Assembly: GCA_013822275.1 (NCBI GenBank)
Contig: PNKC01000005.1
Span: forward strand, 1 to 64,000
DNA length: 64,000 nt
Direction of reading: 5' to 3'
DNA from: Anaerolinea sp.
GTDB taxonomy: Bacteria; Chloroflexota; Dehalococcoidia; Tepidiformales; Tepidiformaceae
Positions 27,701 through 37,926 of the stretch are shown one piece after another (the first letter of the stretch is position 1; each line of letters starts with the position of its first letter). Under the pieces are notes generated by a model. The model worked only from the letters and a program-made list of their open reading frames with translations, ran no database searches and was not told the DNA's origin. Both the position numbers and the translations under genes were made by a program.

Positions 27701-29728
27701 CGCGAACTCCGGATTTTCCGGCTGATCGCGCAGATTATTGGGCCGGCCATGGAGAACGCGCGGGCTTCCCGGCGGGCGCGCATTGAAGCCGAAGAGCAGC
27801 GCATCCTCGCCGAAGTCGCGACCATTGCCGCTCACGAAGAAGAGCCGTTTGCCGTGCTCCAGGGCCTTGTTGAACCGCTCCGCGGCCTCGTTAGCCGGGC
27901 GTTCATTGGCTATGGCCACGTCAGCGGCGACAGCGTGATCTACACCGTATCCCCAAACGAAGAGCTTCCGCTCCCCATGTCACCGATGGAAGCCCGTGCC
28001 CGCGACCACGGGCAGGTTGTTGCCGGAGCAGCTGAGCTGCCGCCGGACCATCCCGCTCATCGCTGGGACCTTGCCCAGATCAGCCTGACGCCGGTCTGGT
28101 CTGGTGGGGTGGTGACGGGCCTGCTCAACGTCTCATCGCGAGATCCTGCCTTCGTCTTCGGCGAGCGGGAGCTGCGACTGCTGCGGGAAATCGCCCGGAT
28201 CGTTGGCCCGGCCATCGAGGCCGCCCGCGCGGCCACGAGCGTGGGCCGTCAAAGTGCCCTCTACGACCTCATCCTCCGTTCGCTGAACGAAGGTGTCGTC
28301 CTGCTGGATTCCGAAAGCCGGACGCGCTTCGAAAACGCCTTCGGGAGCGCCGTGCTTGGCGCCATTGACCCTTCCCGCGCCACAACCGGAGTGGAAGAAA
28401 TCAGCACTCTCCTTCCCTCCCGGTTCCGGGACGAGTTCCTCGCGGCGCTGCGCGAGGGGATTCCCGCGCGGGGGCGGGCGCCGCTTGAGATGGCTGGGGA
28501 GCAGCGCTGGGTGGACTACGAACTTATCCCGCTCAACGACGACCGCTTCCGGCTCCTCTTCGTGACGAGCGACGTTACGGAGTCGGTCCGCCGCGAGGAG
28601 GAGATGGAGCAGCATCGCGACCAGATGGAGCAGGCCTCCCGCCTGGCCGCGCTGGGCGAGCTGATCGGTGGTGTTGCCCACGAACTCAACAACCCCCTGA
28701 CGGCGATTCTCGGGTTCGCCGACATCCTCGCCCACGCGCCGGCCGCTTCAGAGCTTTCTGAAGAAGTCACGATCATCCAGAAGGAAGCGCTCCGGGCCCG
28801 CAACATCGTCCGCGACTTGCTGTTCATCGCCCGTCCCGGACCGGTGGACCAGGCGGAGGTGTCGTTGGTGGACGTGGTCGCCCACATTGAGCGTCTGCGG
28901 CGGGCGGCCTGGACGCAGCAGGGCGCGACGGTGACGATCGAGATGGCCCCCGAGGGCTGCGCGGTCTGGGGCAACGAACACCAATTGACGCAGGTCCTCC
29001 TCAACCTGGTTACGAATGCCGAGTACGCCATCAAAGACCGGGACCCGCGCACGATCAGGATCAGCACCACGCGGCAGTCGGGAGAGGTGGAGATCGTCGT
29101 CGAGGATACGGGCGTGGGGATGCGCCCGGAGGTGGCGGAGCGCGTCTTCGAGCCGTTCTTCACCACGAAGCATGGCTCCGGCACTGGGCTCGGGCTCAGC
29201 CTGTCCTACAGTATTATCCAGGCGCACGAGGGGCGCGTTGCGGTCGAATCGCGGCCGGGCCGGGGAACTCGTTTCCGCGTCACCCTCCCCGCCTACACGG
29301 ACGGTGCTTCCAACCGTCCCCCGGAGCTACCGCTTGCGAAGGCGCGGGCCGCCCGCGTACTCGTCGTGGATGATGAGCCGAGCCTTCGCAAGGTTTGCCA
29401 GCGGCTTATCCAGAGCATGGGTCACGAGTGCGAAGTGGCCGATTCCAGCACCGCCGCTCTCGCCTTTGCCGCCAGCCAGGACTTTGACCTCATCCTCTGC
29501 GATTACCGCCTCGCCACGGAAACGGCCGATACGGTGATCAGCGGGCTGGTCACAGTGGCGCCGCACCTCATCCGGCGGACGATCATCGCTACCGGCGCGA
29601 CCACGGACCCTGGCGTCCTCGAACTCGCCGGGCGTCACGGGCTGACGCTGATCGCGAAGCCGTACGGCGCCGAGGAGCTTGCGGAGATCATCGCCGCTGC
29701 GCAACGAAGGGCGACGGCGGGAGCCTGA
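24797..29728 (+). CDS. Multi-GAF/PAS sensor histidine kinase with C-terminal receiver-like domain
   Basis: About seven GAF-like units; LAALGELIGGVAHELNNPLTAILGFA; GSGTGLGLSLSYSII; ARVLVVDDEPSLRKVC. Confidence 0.93.
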   Translation: MADYAGPMTPAPALPSHQSILLELALLVNERTSVAEVFAAFAERLLAATRFEYTALATVEPDARYIRVAGRHPVWEGSMPAGTVLRLLDMPPEWREAGIEGVEYLPGPGDPEAARRPYDRGFRHCWVANLQVEGASLGFLTVARRTVEATSAEELGFLRAAARLLAAAVRQDRLLLQAEQEAAQGQLLHELAVLLHAGEPMEALFDRMLLLIEQTIQLDYVSLSASTAHGTYRMVGSRPVLHYAVGEEYTSDVAQADNVFAAEGAILEYRTMGNEGHWPALHHGAGIERVLTAGLRSGDERLGFISIGRAANFAFTPGDRRFMAQLAVMLSQAEANRRHVEQIAASAARERILNELTVLLNAGEPIEALFDRLLALLERALEFDYIGLLALSDRPGMLRMVGSRPELVRPAGTEVDEETAMLRQLAGRPGVFQYRTSRQPSLSSQVLAREGITRAIAVALRAAGEPVGMFSLGRRRDARFSPAEVEFVEVLATILGQAVGNQRRLRAARADAARSGLLNEAALLVNSGEPPERLFDRLRELLQGALPFTHMALLLPEDGGARLRVGGSLRSRILKPGASFSTSSLFTSGGEGDGRLVHQYRSEEVGTELAREAALSGVVRVAAAVLKDSEQLLGVFTLGRPEDAAFDQDEMELLELLATLLRQALTNERRLQQSRAESARNRLLSEVAVLLNAGEPIETVFHVVVELLKPIVPWDRAALLGTNEAGTAFQRACSVPGEVLAPGEEIGVAPVLEALGRGPSVRFRLSAIPLPQARRYVEAGGDWLLGTALRKRRQLLGALALIRNDDEPFTDEEAQFVEVLATLLAEAVANQRRMESASAEAEEQRLIAAIAAAAAAETDPGALVAAMSEPLRSLIPRPFLAFGYVDGDEVVFPVPDGTEVRRALAGPLRVALEQGEIHARELPEDLDPSHPLVHFGLHASALTLAVSGGRPIGLLLTGSRQEGYAFGRRELRIFRLIAQIIGPAMENARASRRARIEAEEQRILAEVATIAAHEEEPFAVLQGLVEPLRGLVSRAFIGYGHVSGDSVIYTVSPNEELPLPMSPMEARARDHGQVVAGAAELPPDHPAHRWDLAQISLTPVWSGGVVTGLLNVSSRDPAFVFGERELRLLREIARIVGPAIEAARAATSVGRQSALYDLILRSLNEGVVLLDSESRTRFENAFGSAVLGAIDPSRATTGVEEISTLLPSRFRDEFLAALREGIPARGRAPLEMAGEQRWVDYELIPLNDDRFRLLFVTSDVTESVRREEEMEQHRDQMEQASRLAALGELIGGVAHELNNPLTAILGFADILAHAPAASELSEEVTIIQKEALRARNIVRDLLFIARPGPVDQAEVSLVDVVAHIERLRRAAWTQQGATVTIEMAPEGCAVWGNEHQLTQVLLNLVTNAEYAIKDRDPRTIRISTTRQSGEVEIVVEDTGVGMRPEVAERVFEPFFTTKHGSGTGLGLSLSYSIIQAHEGRVAVESRPGRGTRFRVTLPAYTDGASNRPPELPLAKARAARVLVVDDEPSLRKVCQRLIQSMGHECEVADSSTAALAFAASQDFDLILCDYRLATETADTVISGLVTVAPHLIRRTIIATGATTDPGVLELAGRHGLTLIAKPYGAEELAEIIAAAQRRATAGA

Positions 29729-29731
29729 AGC

Positions 29732-31279
29732 CTACGGGCAGGCGCCGCCGCCGACCGCAACCTGCGTAGTCGCGGCCTTCTGTGTACCGTCCGCGAAGAA
29801 CACCGTCAGCGTTACCGTCTGACAGCCCGCCTGGGAAAACTTCACTGACGGCGCCGCGATGTTCGAGGCCGTGTACGTGCCCCCGGTTACGGACCACTTC
29901 ATGGTCGTCACCGGCCCGCCCGAACCCGTGCCGACGAACCCAACTGGCACGTTCAGCTCAGCCGAGGCTGGCCCACTGACGCGGGCCGCAGGGCCGGAAG
30001 GCGTTGCCGTGGGCGGGACTGGTGTGGGTGTGGCGGTAGGCGGCGCCGTGGTGGCGGTCGCGGTGGAAGCGCGCGTGGCCGTGGCGGCGAGCGCGGGTTG
30101 GGTTGCCGCGCTCGCGCCGGTCGTGGCAGTCGGCGTCACGGAGGCCCCCGCTACCGCGGTTGCCGGTGGGGCCGTGGCGCTTGCTGTAGGCGTTGCGGCC
30201 TGGTTGCTGCCGACCGTTGCCCCGGGGCCGGGGCCGGCCGAGCGCGTGCCGGCAACGAGGCTCAGGACCGTGGGCGTGGCGGTTGCCGGTGGCGCATCGG
30301 CCGCGGCCCGCACCTGACCCTCCGGATCGTCGTCGCCTCCGCGGACGAAGAAGACCGAGCCCGCGAGCAGGGCGAGCCCGCCGAGCACAAGCGCTCCGCC
30401 GAGGACCGTGAGCGCGGTACCGCCCCTCCGAGCGCCTTGCCCCGCCGGGGCGGAATCAGGGAGGTACGCCAGGTCCCGCGCGAACTCCACGACCGCTGCT
30501 TCGAACGCTTCGGGTTGTTCCAGGTTGGCGGCGTGGCCGGCTTCGGCCAGGTCCACCTGGCGGACCATCCCCTCCGGCATCCGGGCGACAAAATCGGGCA
30601 CGGCTCTGGCGAAGGCTTCTTCGCGCGTGCCGACAACGAGGAGGGTGGGCACCGCCAGTTCGCCCAGACGCTCGTAGCTGTTGATATCAATGACCAGCGA
30701 CTCCGCGGTGCCGGCCAGGCCGTTCGGGTCTGCCTGGTCGAACGCCTGCGTCAGGAGTTCGCGCGAGCGCGGGTCCAGGCGCTTGCTGTGGGCGGGGTAG
30801 AGGCGTGTCGTGCGGAGGAAGTCACTACCCTCTTCGCGCAGCCTGGCGGCCAGCTCGTCCATCCCGGGACGGGCGGCTTCCCGCCACTCAGGGGTGCCGG
30901 CGGCCGACATCGAGTTGATGAGGATGAGGCCGTCGAGCCGCGCGGGGGCATCCAGCGCCAGGCGCAGGCAAACGGCCGCTCCAAGCGAGTGGCCGCAGAG
31001 CAGCACACGGCCATAGCCGAGCCAGTCCAGGAGTGCAGTGATGCGCTCAATTGCCGGGCCGGGGGCGTAGGGCGCGGGGTCTTCCGGGGCGTCTGATTGG
31101 CCGTGTCCGAGCAGGTCAACCGTGACCACGGTGAAGTGGCCGTTCAGCGCGGGGATATTGGCGGCGAACGACGCGGCGCTGGCGGTGAAGCCATGGACGA
31201 GGACCAGCGGCGGGCCCTGGTCCGGGTGCGGGTGAACTTCGTAGCCAATGCGCTCACCCGGCTTTCCGAATCGCGGCAT
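29732..31279 (-). CDS. Alpha/beta hydrolase fused to a TM helix, Thr/Ala-rich stalk and PKD-like domain
   Basis: LVLVHGFTASAASF, CGHSLGAAVCLRL, TALTVLGGALVLGGLALLAGSVFFV, TATPTPVPPTATP, C-terminal Ig/PKD-like region. Confidence 0.85.
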   Translation of the reverse strand: MPRFGKPGERIGYEVHPHPDQGPPLVLVHGFTASAASFAANIPALNGHFTVVTVDLLGHGQSDAPEDPAPYAPGPAIERITALLDWLGYGRVLLCGHSLGAAVCLRLALDAPARLDGLILINSMSAAGTPEWREAARPGMDELAARLREEGSDFLRTTRLYPAHSKRLDPRSRELLTQAFDQADPNGLAGTAESLVIDINSYERLGELAVPTLLVVGTREEAFARAVPDFVARMPEGMVRQVDLAEAGHAANLEQPEAFEAAVVEFARDLAYLPDSAPAGQGARRGGTALTVLGGALVLGGLALLAGSVFFVRGGDDDPEGQVRAAADAPPATATPTVLSLVAGTRSAGPGPGATVGSNQAATPTASATAPPATAVAGASVTPTATTGASAATQPALAATATRASTATATTAPPTATPTPVPPTATPSGPAARVSGPASAELNVPVGFVGTGSGGPVTTMKWSVTGGTYTASNIAAPSVKFSQAGCQTVTLTVFFADGTQKAATTQVAVGGGACP

Positions 31280-31409
31280 GTGCGGAAGGTAACGCTGCCG
31301 GGGCGTGCAGGGAAGGGGAACTCCGTGATTGCCAATAACCTGCCGGCCAGTCGAAACCGGCCAGCGAGCCGGATACCGGCCGGGCCGAGGGCTGGTACCA
31401 TCGCCTGCG

Positions 31410-31814
31410 ATGGACATTGAGTACGCCCTGATCGCTGATTACGCCGAAATCGTCTCCGGGAAGCTGTACGTGATGGGCGCCGGCTGGGATCAGACGTTTG
31501 CGACCGAGGCGCCGGCCAACGTGCGCTTCGCCGCCGCCGTTGGTGTACGCGTGGGCTGGGAGGAGACGAACCGCTCCATCCCTGTGCAGGTGACGATTGA
31601 GGACGACGATGCGCGCGAATTGATGCGCGTGGACGGGGCCGTCCAGGTTGGCCGGGCGCCGGACCTCCCGCCCGGGACGAGCCAGTTGGCCCAGTTCGCC
31701 ATCAACCTCGTCCTCCCGCTGCCCGCGTTCGGGGGTTACCGGATGCGGGTCGTCGCGGGCACGGGAGACGAGCCGGCGATGGCGGCGCGGCCGTTCCGCC
31801 TGGTGAAGCGGTAG
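31410..31814 (+). CDS. DUF6941-like conserved protein
   Basis: MDIEYALIADYAEIVSGKLYVMGAGWDQ. Confidence 0.6.
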   Translation: MDIEYALIADYAEIVSGKLYVMGAGWDQTFATEAPANVRFAAAVGVRVGWEETNRSIPVQVTIEDDDARELMRVDGAVQVGRAPDLPPGTSQLAQFAINLVLPLPAFGGYRMRVVAGTGDEPAMAARPFRLVKR

Positions 31815-31832
31815 CGGCCTCCATCGTCTTTG

Positions 31833-31931
31833 GGGGGGGACACCAGGACTCGAAGTCACGAAGCCGCCCGAAGATCCTCTTTCTGCGGTTCAGGTTCCTT
31901 CGTGACCACGGGCGATTCTGCGTCCTAACGA
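31833..31931. repeat. Degenerate CACGAAGG-family element
   Basis: GACACCAGGACTCGAAGTCACGAAGCCGCCCGAAG ... TTCGTGACCACGGGCGATTCTGCGTCCT. Confidence 0.5.
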
Positions 31932-31946
31932 GGCACGGTGGACAAC

Positions 31947-32354
31947 TCAGCTGCGCGACAGGCCTTCGCGGATCTTCTCCAACGGTGTCCGGGCTGGCGG
32001 CACGACGCGGCCAGGCGCGCCCGCCGGCACCCGCGCGGCCATCTCCAGCCGGAGCGCTTCGCGGACGCGCGCCAGGGACGCTCGCGCAGCGGCGAAGCTG
32101 GCGTGGATGGAGTCGAAGCTGTCTCCGCTGACCATGGCGGGGTCCATCTCGGGCTCGGTGGCGAGCAGGGCGGCGCGGAACTGTGCCAGTGCCGCGGCTT
32201 CGCGGGCAGTACGGAGGGCGATCTCGGCTCGCAGGGCCTCAGCTTCAGGGCCGGCGCCGGGCCGGTCTTGGATGGTTGCCGGCGCCTCGCCAGGGAACGT
32301 GCCGTCGCCGGCCGGGGTCTGGTCGTGGCCGGGGTCTGCCATTTCAGTTTCCAT
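31947..32354 (-). CDS. Phage scaffold/head-associated-like protein
   Basis: Coiled LRAEIALRTAREAAALAQFRAALLATEPEM...VPAGAPGR...TPLEKIREGL resembles small proteins found next to prophage portal genes; GGAGAG RBS. Confidence 0.5.
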   Translation of the reverse strand: METEMADPGHDQTPAGDGTFPGEAPATIQDRPGAGPEAEALRAEIALRTAREAAALAQFRAALLATEPEMDPAMVSGDSFDSIHASFAAARASLARVREALRLEMAARVPAGAPGRVVPPARTPLEKIREGLSRS

Positions 32355-32467
32355 GAGCGGTCTCTCCGTGATGTGATGCGTCAACGGTGCGCACCGTGGG
32401 GCGGTAAAGCCAAGGGGCAGTTGTCACTCGCTCGCGCCAGAGCCGGGTGATAGCCTCATCCTTGCCC

Positions 32468-33016
32468 ATGAGATCTCGCCCCCTCGTCCTTCTTGCCGTG
32501 CTGCCAGCCGCGCTCGCGCTGTTCGCGGCCTGTGGCGACGGCCCGGATAACCCCTCCGGTGGAGGCGTGCCCACGCCCATCCGGACGCCGGTCCCGAACG
32601 CCACGCCTGACGGTTCGCCGACCCGCAAGCCGATCCCGGATGACTTCGGGCCGGCGCCGGCGCTTGGCGGCAACGTGTTGAAGGTGTCACCCGCCCATGC
32701 GGAGAAGGTGAAGCAGGCCGCCACGCGGACGGCCAATCCGCAGCGGCCGGCCGGCCTCTGCGCCGAGGTGACGTTCGAGGGGCTGCCGGAGAACGCCCAG
32801 TGGTTCCGCATCGCCTTCGATGACAGGGAAGTCACCTCGAAGCTGGTCTGGATCGTGGCAACGCAGACGAACCCCAGGGACGGCAAGGTGTGCTACGCGC
32901 CGGAGGAGGGCTTCACCGTGGGCAAGCATTCGGCCGCCATCTCCGTCCAGGACCCGCGCAACGCGCTTGCCGCCTCGAAGCAGGTGGTCGGCTGGGCGTT
33001 CGAAGTTGTCCCGTAG
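32468..33016 (+). CDS. Hypothetical lipoprotein
   Basis: LLAVLPAALALFAACGDG lipobox. Confidence 0.7.
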   Translation: MRSRPLVLLAVLPAALALFAACGDGPDNPSGGGVPTPIRTPVPNATPDGSPTRKPIPDDFGPAPALGGNVLKVSPAHAEKVKQAATRTANPQRPAGLCAEVTFEGLPENAQWFRIAFDDREVTSKLVWIVATQTNPRDGKVCYAPEEGFTVGKHSAAISVQDPRNALAASKQVVGWAFEVVP

Positions 33017-33031
33017 GGAAGCCTGGCGGGT

Positions 33032-33298
33032 TCAGAGGTCGCGGTAGACCTGGCCGCGCGGGGCGATGCGCTCAATGAGGACGAGGATTTCCGAGTCAAT
33101 GACTCGATATACGATGCGGAGGCTTCCAACCCGGGATGTCCGAAGGCCCTGCCTGCCGACCAGCGGTTTCGCCACATCCCCGTCCAGCGGACTGGCGACT
33201 ATTTGGTCGATTCTTCGCTGCACCCGCCGCTGCATCACCGCATCCAGGCGGGCAAGGTAGCGCTCTGCTTCCCGGGAGATCCGGAGCCGGTAGATCAT
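33032..33298 (-). CDS. RelE/ParE family toxin
   Basis: YRLRISREAERYLARLDAVMQRRVQRRIDQI...LRIVYRVIDSEILVLIERIAPRGQVY. Confidence 0.92.
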   Translation of the reverse strand: MIYRLRISREAERYLARLDAVMQRRVQRRIDQIVASPLDGDVAKPLVGRQGLRTSRVGSLRIVYRVIDSEILVLIERIAPRGQVYRDL

Positions 33299-33498
33299 AC
33301 CCCGTATTTCGCCCGGAACTCTTCCAGTGTGATGTAATCCCCGGCCGCCATCTCCCTTTCAATCTCGTCAAGCTCGGCCATCTCCTCGGCGGTCAGCTCG
33401 TCCGGGTCGTTCTTGTTGTTGATAAAGTCGATGAGGTCGAGGACTTCGTCCTCGGTCATCCGGTCGATCAACGCCTGCAGTTCGGCCTTGGCTTCCAT
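33295..33498 (-). CDS. Cognate antitoxin
   Basis: 4-nt overlap with the RelE ORF; MEAKAELQALIDRMTEDEVLDLIDFINNKNDPDELT. Confidence 0.8.
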   Translation of the reverse strand: MEAKAELQALIDRMTEDEVLDLIDFINNKNDPDELTAEEMAELDEIEREMAAGDYITLEEFRAKYGV

Positions 33499-33592
33499 GG
33501 CTGAAGTATACCAAGGTGCGGATTGGGAAGAGGTTCAGTAACTGCGGGCAAGGCTCTGCTGCGGACGAGCGTCGTCGCGTGGACTGTGTAAG

Positions 33593-33796
33593 TCACCAAC
33601 CGTACTTCGCTTTGACTTCCTCAAACGTAACGGTTTCGCCGCGCTCGTACTCCGCGAGGGCTTCGAGGACATCCGCCATCTCTTCGGGGGTGAGTTCGTC
33701 CGGGTCGTTCTTGTTGTTGATTAAGTCGGTGAGGTGGAGCACTTCGTCCTCGCTCATCTGGTCAATCAACGCCTGCAGTTCGGCCTTTGCGTCCAT
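33593..33796 (-). CDS. Orphan paralogous antitoxin
   Basis: MDAKAELQALIDQMSEDEVLHLTDLINNKNDPDELT, near-copy of 33295-33498 with no toxin next to it. Confidence 0.8.
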   Translation of the reverse strand: MDAKAELQALIDQMSEDEVLHLTDLINNKNDPDELTPEEMADVLEALAEYERGETVTFEEVKAKYGW

Positions 33797-33932
33797 GTCT
33801 CGAGTATACCAACGCCCGCATCCGGCCGAGCTGCAAGGGCCGGCACCGCGGCACATGGGGATGCGCGCGCTGCTGAACAAGGCCACTCGGGGCGTCCGCT
33901 CTGGCGCTTCACGCTTCTGCTCGCGTCACGGA

Positions 33933-33959
33933 TTAGCACTCATTGACAGGGAGTGCTAA
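33933..33959. promoter_or_regulatory. CIRCE operator TTAGCACTC-N9-GAGTGCTAA (HrcA site)
   Basis: Exact match to the consensus upstream of groEL. Confidence 0.97.
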
Positions 33960-34002
33960 TATGCTCCCTGCAGCACACCCAAACCCCCTTTCACAGAGGT
34001 AA

Positions 34003-35619
<1,617 letters not shown>

Positions 35620-35665
35620 GCCCAATCACCCCCGCCGGCCCCGGCCGGTAACCGGTGGACAATCC

Positions 35666-35704
35666 CGAGGGGGTGTGGCGCAAGCCCGCCCCCTCGTTTG
35701 GTTT
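35666..35704 (+). terminator. Rho-independent terminator of groEL
   Basis: CGAGGGGG...CCCCCTCG stem followed by TTTGGTTT. Confidence 0.75.
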
Positions 35705-35705
35705 A

Positions 35706-35909
35706 GAACCACCGAGACACCGAGAATATTCTCGAGAAGGTTTGGCGGGTTCGCCATTGTGGAGTAAGAGGTATGCAGAGGGCAGCGAGGCGTCCCTAAC
35801 AACTGTCTCGGTGTGCTCAGTCGCGCCTCTCTTCCATCGACATCTGGCGATGCGACCACGGTGAGACAGTTCACGGATCCCTCAAAACCTCTCGGTGTCT
35901 CGGTGGTTC
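35706..35909. repeat. MITE-like element with 20-bp perfect terminal inverted repeats
   Basis: GAACCACCGAGACACCGAGA ... TCTCGGTGTCTCGGTGGTTC. Confidence 0.88.
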
Positions 35910-35926
35910 AATGGACGGTGGCATGA

Positions 35927-36361
35927 ATGCGTACTGAGAACGGTTTGACCCTGGACCTGGATGCCGTTGGCGAGCTTCTTCGGAAGAGCGACGTCCTGAC
36001 GGTGGGTTTCACCCTGTTCCCCGAACGGCTTCTGGTGGACACGCGGGCGAATGACAAGCAGGGCCAGTTCGCCGAGATGGTGGAGCCGGTCGGCAGCGTG
36101 CAGGAGCGGTACGTCTGGCTGGGGCGGCATCGCGGCAGCTTCGGCGCGCCGGAGGCGTTCGCCTTCTTCGTCTGGCCCCACACCGTCCGCGGGCTGATCG
36201 AACGGGACATCCTTGCGCCCCTGCGCGAGCGCCTTTCACCGCTTGCCGCGGACGCCTTAAATGGCGCACTGCGCGAGGCGGCGGAGGCCGAAAACCGCGC
36301 GATCAAGGAGATGGTCCGCGGCACGGAGGCGTGGCCAGCGGTGTGGCAGGCGGCGAATTAG
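35927..36361 (+). CDS. Hypothetical protein
   Basis: Open frame with plausible composition. Confidence 0.55.
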   Translation: MRTENGLTLDLDAVGELLRKSDVLTVGFTLFPERLLVDTRANDKQGQFAEMVEPVGSVQERYVWLGRHRGSFGAPEAFAFFVWPHTVRGLIERDILAPLRERLSPLAADALNGALREAAEAENRAIKEMVRGTEAWPAVWQAAN

Positions 36362-36370
36362 CGCCCTCCC

Positions 36371-36958
36371 CTACCGCCAGAGCAGGATGTTGCGCTTCAC
36401 GAAGTGCCACGTCTGCGAATCCAGGTAGTGCATGACGTATTCCTGCAGCACTTTCGGCGGCCCAACGATGAGAAGGATCAGGACGAGGTTTCGCGGGCGG
36501 CCGATCTGGTAGGCGACATCGATCGTGCGCATGCCCGCCACCCAGAGGTAGAAGTTCTCGAAGACGTTCGGGCCAAGGTAGAAGAACAGCCCGCGTATGC
36601 CGGTGAGTTCGAAGAGCACGGCCGCGGAAAGCCGGAGTCCGTAGAGCACAAGCGCGGTCCATTTTGCCAGCGGGTCCAGCCAGCGCCAGGCGACAAACGC
36701 CTCCCAGGAGAGGTAGTAGGTGTCGAACAGTTTGTCGAAGACGTGGTAGTTGGCTCCGCGGGAGAGGACGTCGCTGCCCAGGGCGTCCTGGATCATCGTG
36801 TCCGTGGCATCGGCCAGGATGGAGGCGAGCCCGCCCCAGAACGGCCACCGCAGCACGGTCACGGGAACCAACGTACGGGCCGCGAAGACGGCGATGAGGA
36901 CGGCGAGGTCGTTGGCCGCCACGGTGCTTACCCCTGGCCCCGGCGCGGGGCCCGCCAA
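36371..36958 (-). CDS. Hypothetical multi-pass membrane protein
   Basis: Several hydrophobic segments. Confidence 0.6.
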   Translation of the reverse strand: MAGPAPGPGVSTVAANDLAVLIAVFAARTLVPVTVLRWPFWGGLASILADATDTMIQDALGSDVLSRGANYHVFDKLFDTYYLSWEAFVAWRWLDPLAKWTALVLYGLRLSAAVLFELTGIRGLFFYLGPNVFENFYLWVAGMRTIDVAYQIGRPRNLVLILLIVGPPKVLQEYVMHYLDSQTWHFVKRNILLWR

Positions 36959-37056
36959 TCCTGACGCTTCGCGGGCCGCCTGCCAACGTCATTCGGCCCC
37001 CGCTTCCGCCCCCGTCCGGGCATGCGGGCCGTGTGGCGGCGGAGTACGCTCACCCC

Positions 37057-37188
37057 ATGAGGCGAGACAGCGGGCAGGCGGCAAGCCGCCCGATGCGCTG
37101 GTTCATCATCGCGGTCGTGGTGGCTGTGGCCTGGATACCGGGCTTTGTGGCCCTGGCGATGCTCCTGAGTGGCAACGCCGGCGATTAG
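37057..37188 (+). CDS. 43-aa single-TM small protein, not in the ORF track
   Basis: MRRDSGQAASRPMRWFIIAVVVAVAWIPGFVALAMLLSGNAGD. Confidence 0.55.
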   Translation: MRRDSGQAASRPMRWFIIAVVVAVAWIPGFVALAMLLSGNAGD

Positions 37189-37790
37189 CGTGAGCCGCCA
37201 GTTGAGGCCGTGGAGCTTCCCTCCCGGTAGGAGCCAGCCGGAACCCGGGCCGGTCTCACATGCACGAGGAAGTCATCCGTAAAGCGGTCCAGGGCTTCCC
37301 AGTCGGCGTACCTCTGAGCCTCGCGCGGGGCGGTTGGACCGGCCGGGCCGGCGCCAGGCTTCTTCGGCAACCGGCGCTTGATGAAGCCGTAACGGGTATC
37401 GGGGCCGGCCCCGCCGACGAGCGAGACAATGTCCGGGTGCCAGCCCGTTTCCGCGATGAGATGGGAAACGGCGTCCAGCGCCCGCGCCCTGCGCGCGCGG
37501 TCGTGGGTGGCGGCAGGAAGGCCGACGGAGAAGAACCCATTCGGGACGTGGTCAAGGTCCTTCTTGCGCGCGCGGACGAACTGTTCCAGTTCTTTGTGGT
37601 GGCGCCCGAAGTGGATGGAGCCGCCCACGATGAGCCCGCTGTAGTGGCGCAGCCGGGCCGGCGCCTGGTCGCATTCGAAAACGTCGGCGGGGACGCCACT
37701 GGCGCGGGCACGGCTGGCGATGTGTTCCGCGGCCGCGGCTGCATCGCCCTCGCAGCTGTGGCAGATGATGGCGATGCCTGGCGTGTCCAT
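37185..37790 (-). CDS. Flavodoxin-like protein (HemG type)
   Basis: GIAIICHSCEGDAAAAAEHIA; LIVGGSIHFGRHHKELEQFV. Confidence 0.85.
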   Translation of the reverse strand: MDTPGIAIICHSCEGDAAAAAEHIASRARASGVPADVFECDQAPARLRHYSGLIVGGSIHFGRHHKELEQFVRARKKDLDHVPNGFFSVGLPAATHDRARRARALDAVSHLIAETGWHPDIVSLVGGAGPDTRYGFIKRRLPKKPGAGPAGPTAPREAQRYADWEALDRFTDDFLVHVRPARVPAGSYREGSSTASTGGSR

Positions 37791-37926
37791 GCCCGGAGCG
37801 TGGCGCCCGGCGGCGCTGGTGTCTGCGTCCACTGGGATGGCCGCTGTGGGACGAAAGACCCAAGTTTCGCCCCACACCGTCCGGCCCGCGACATGCGCCG
37901 CTGGTGTACGCTGTGTCCCACACAAG

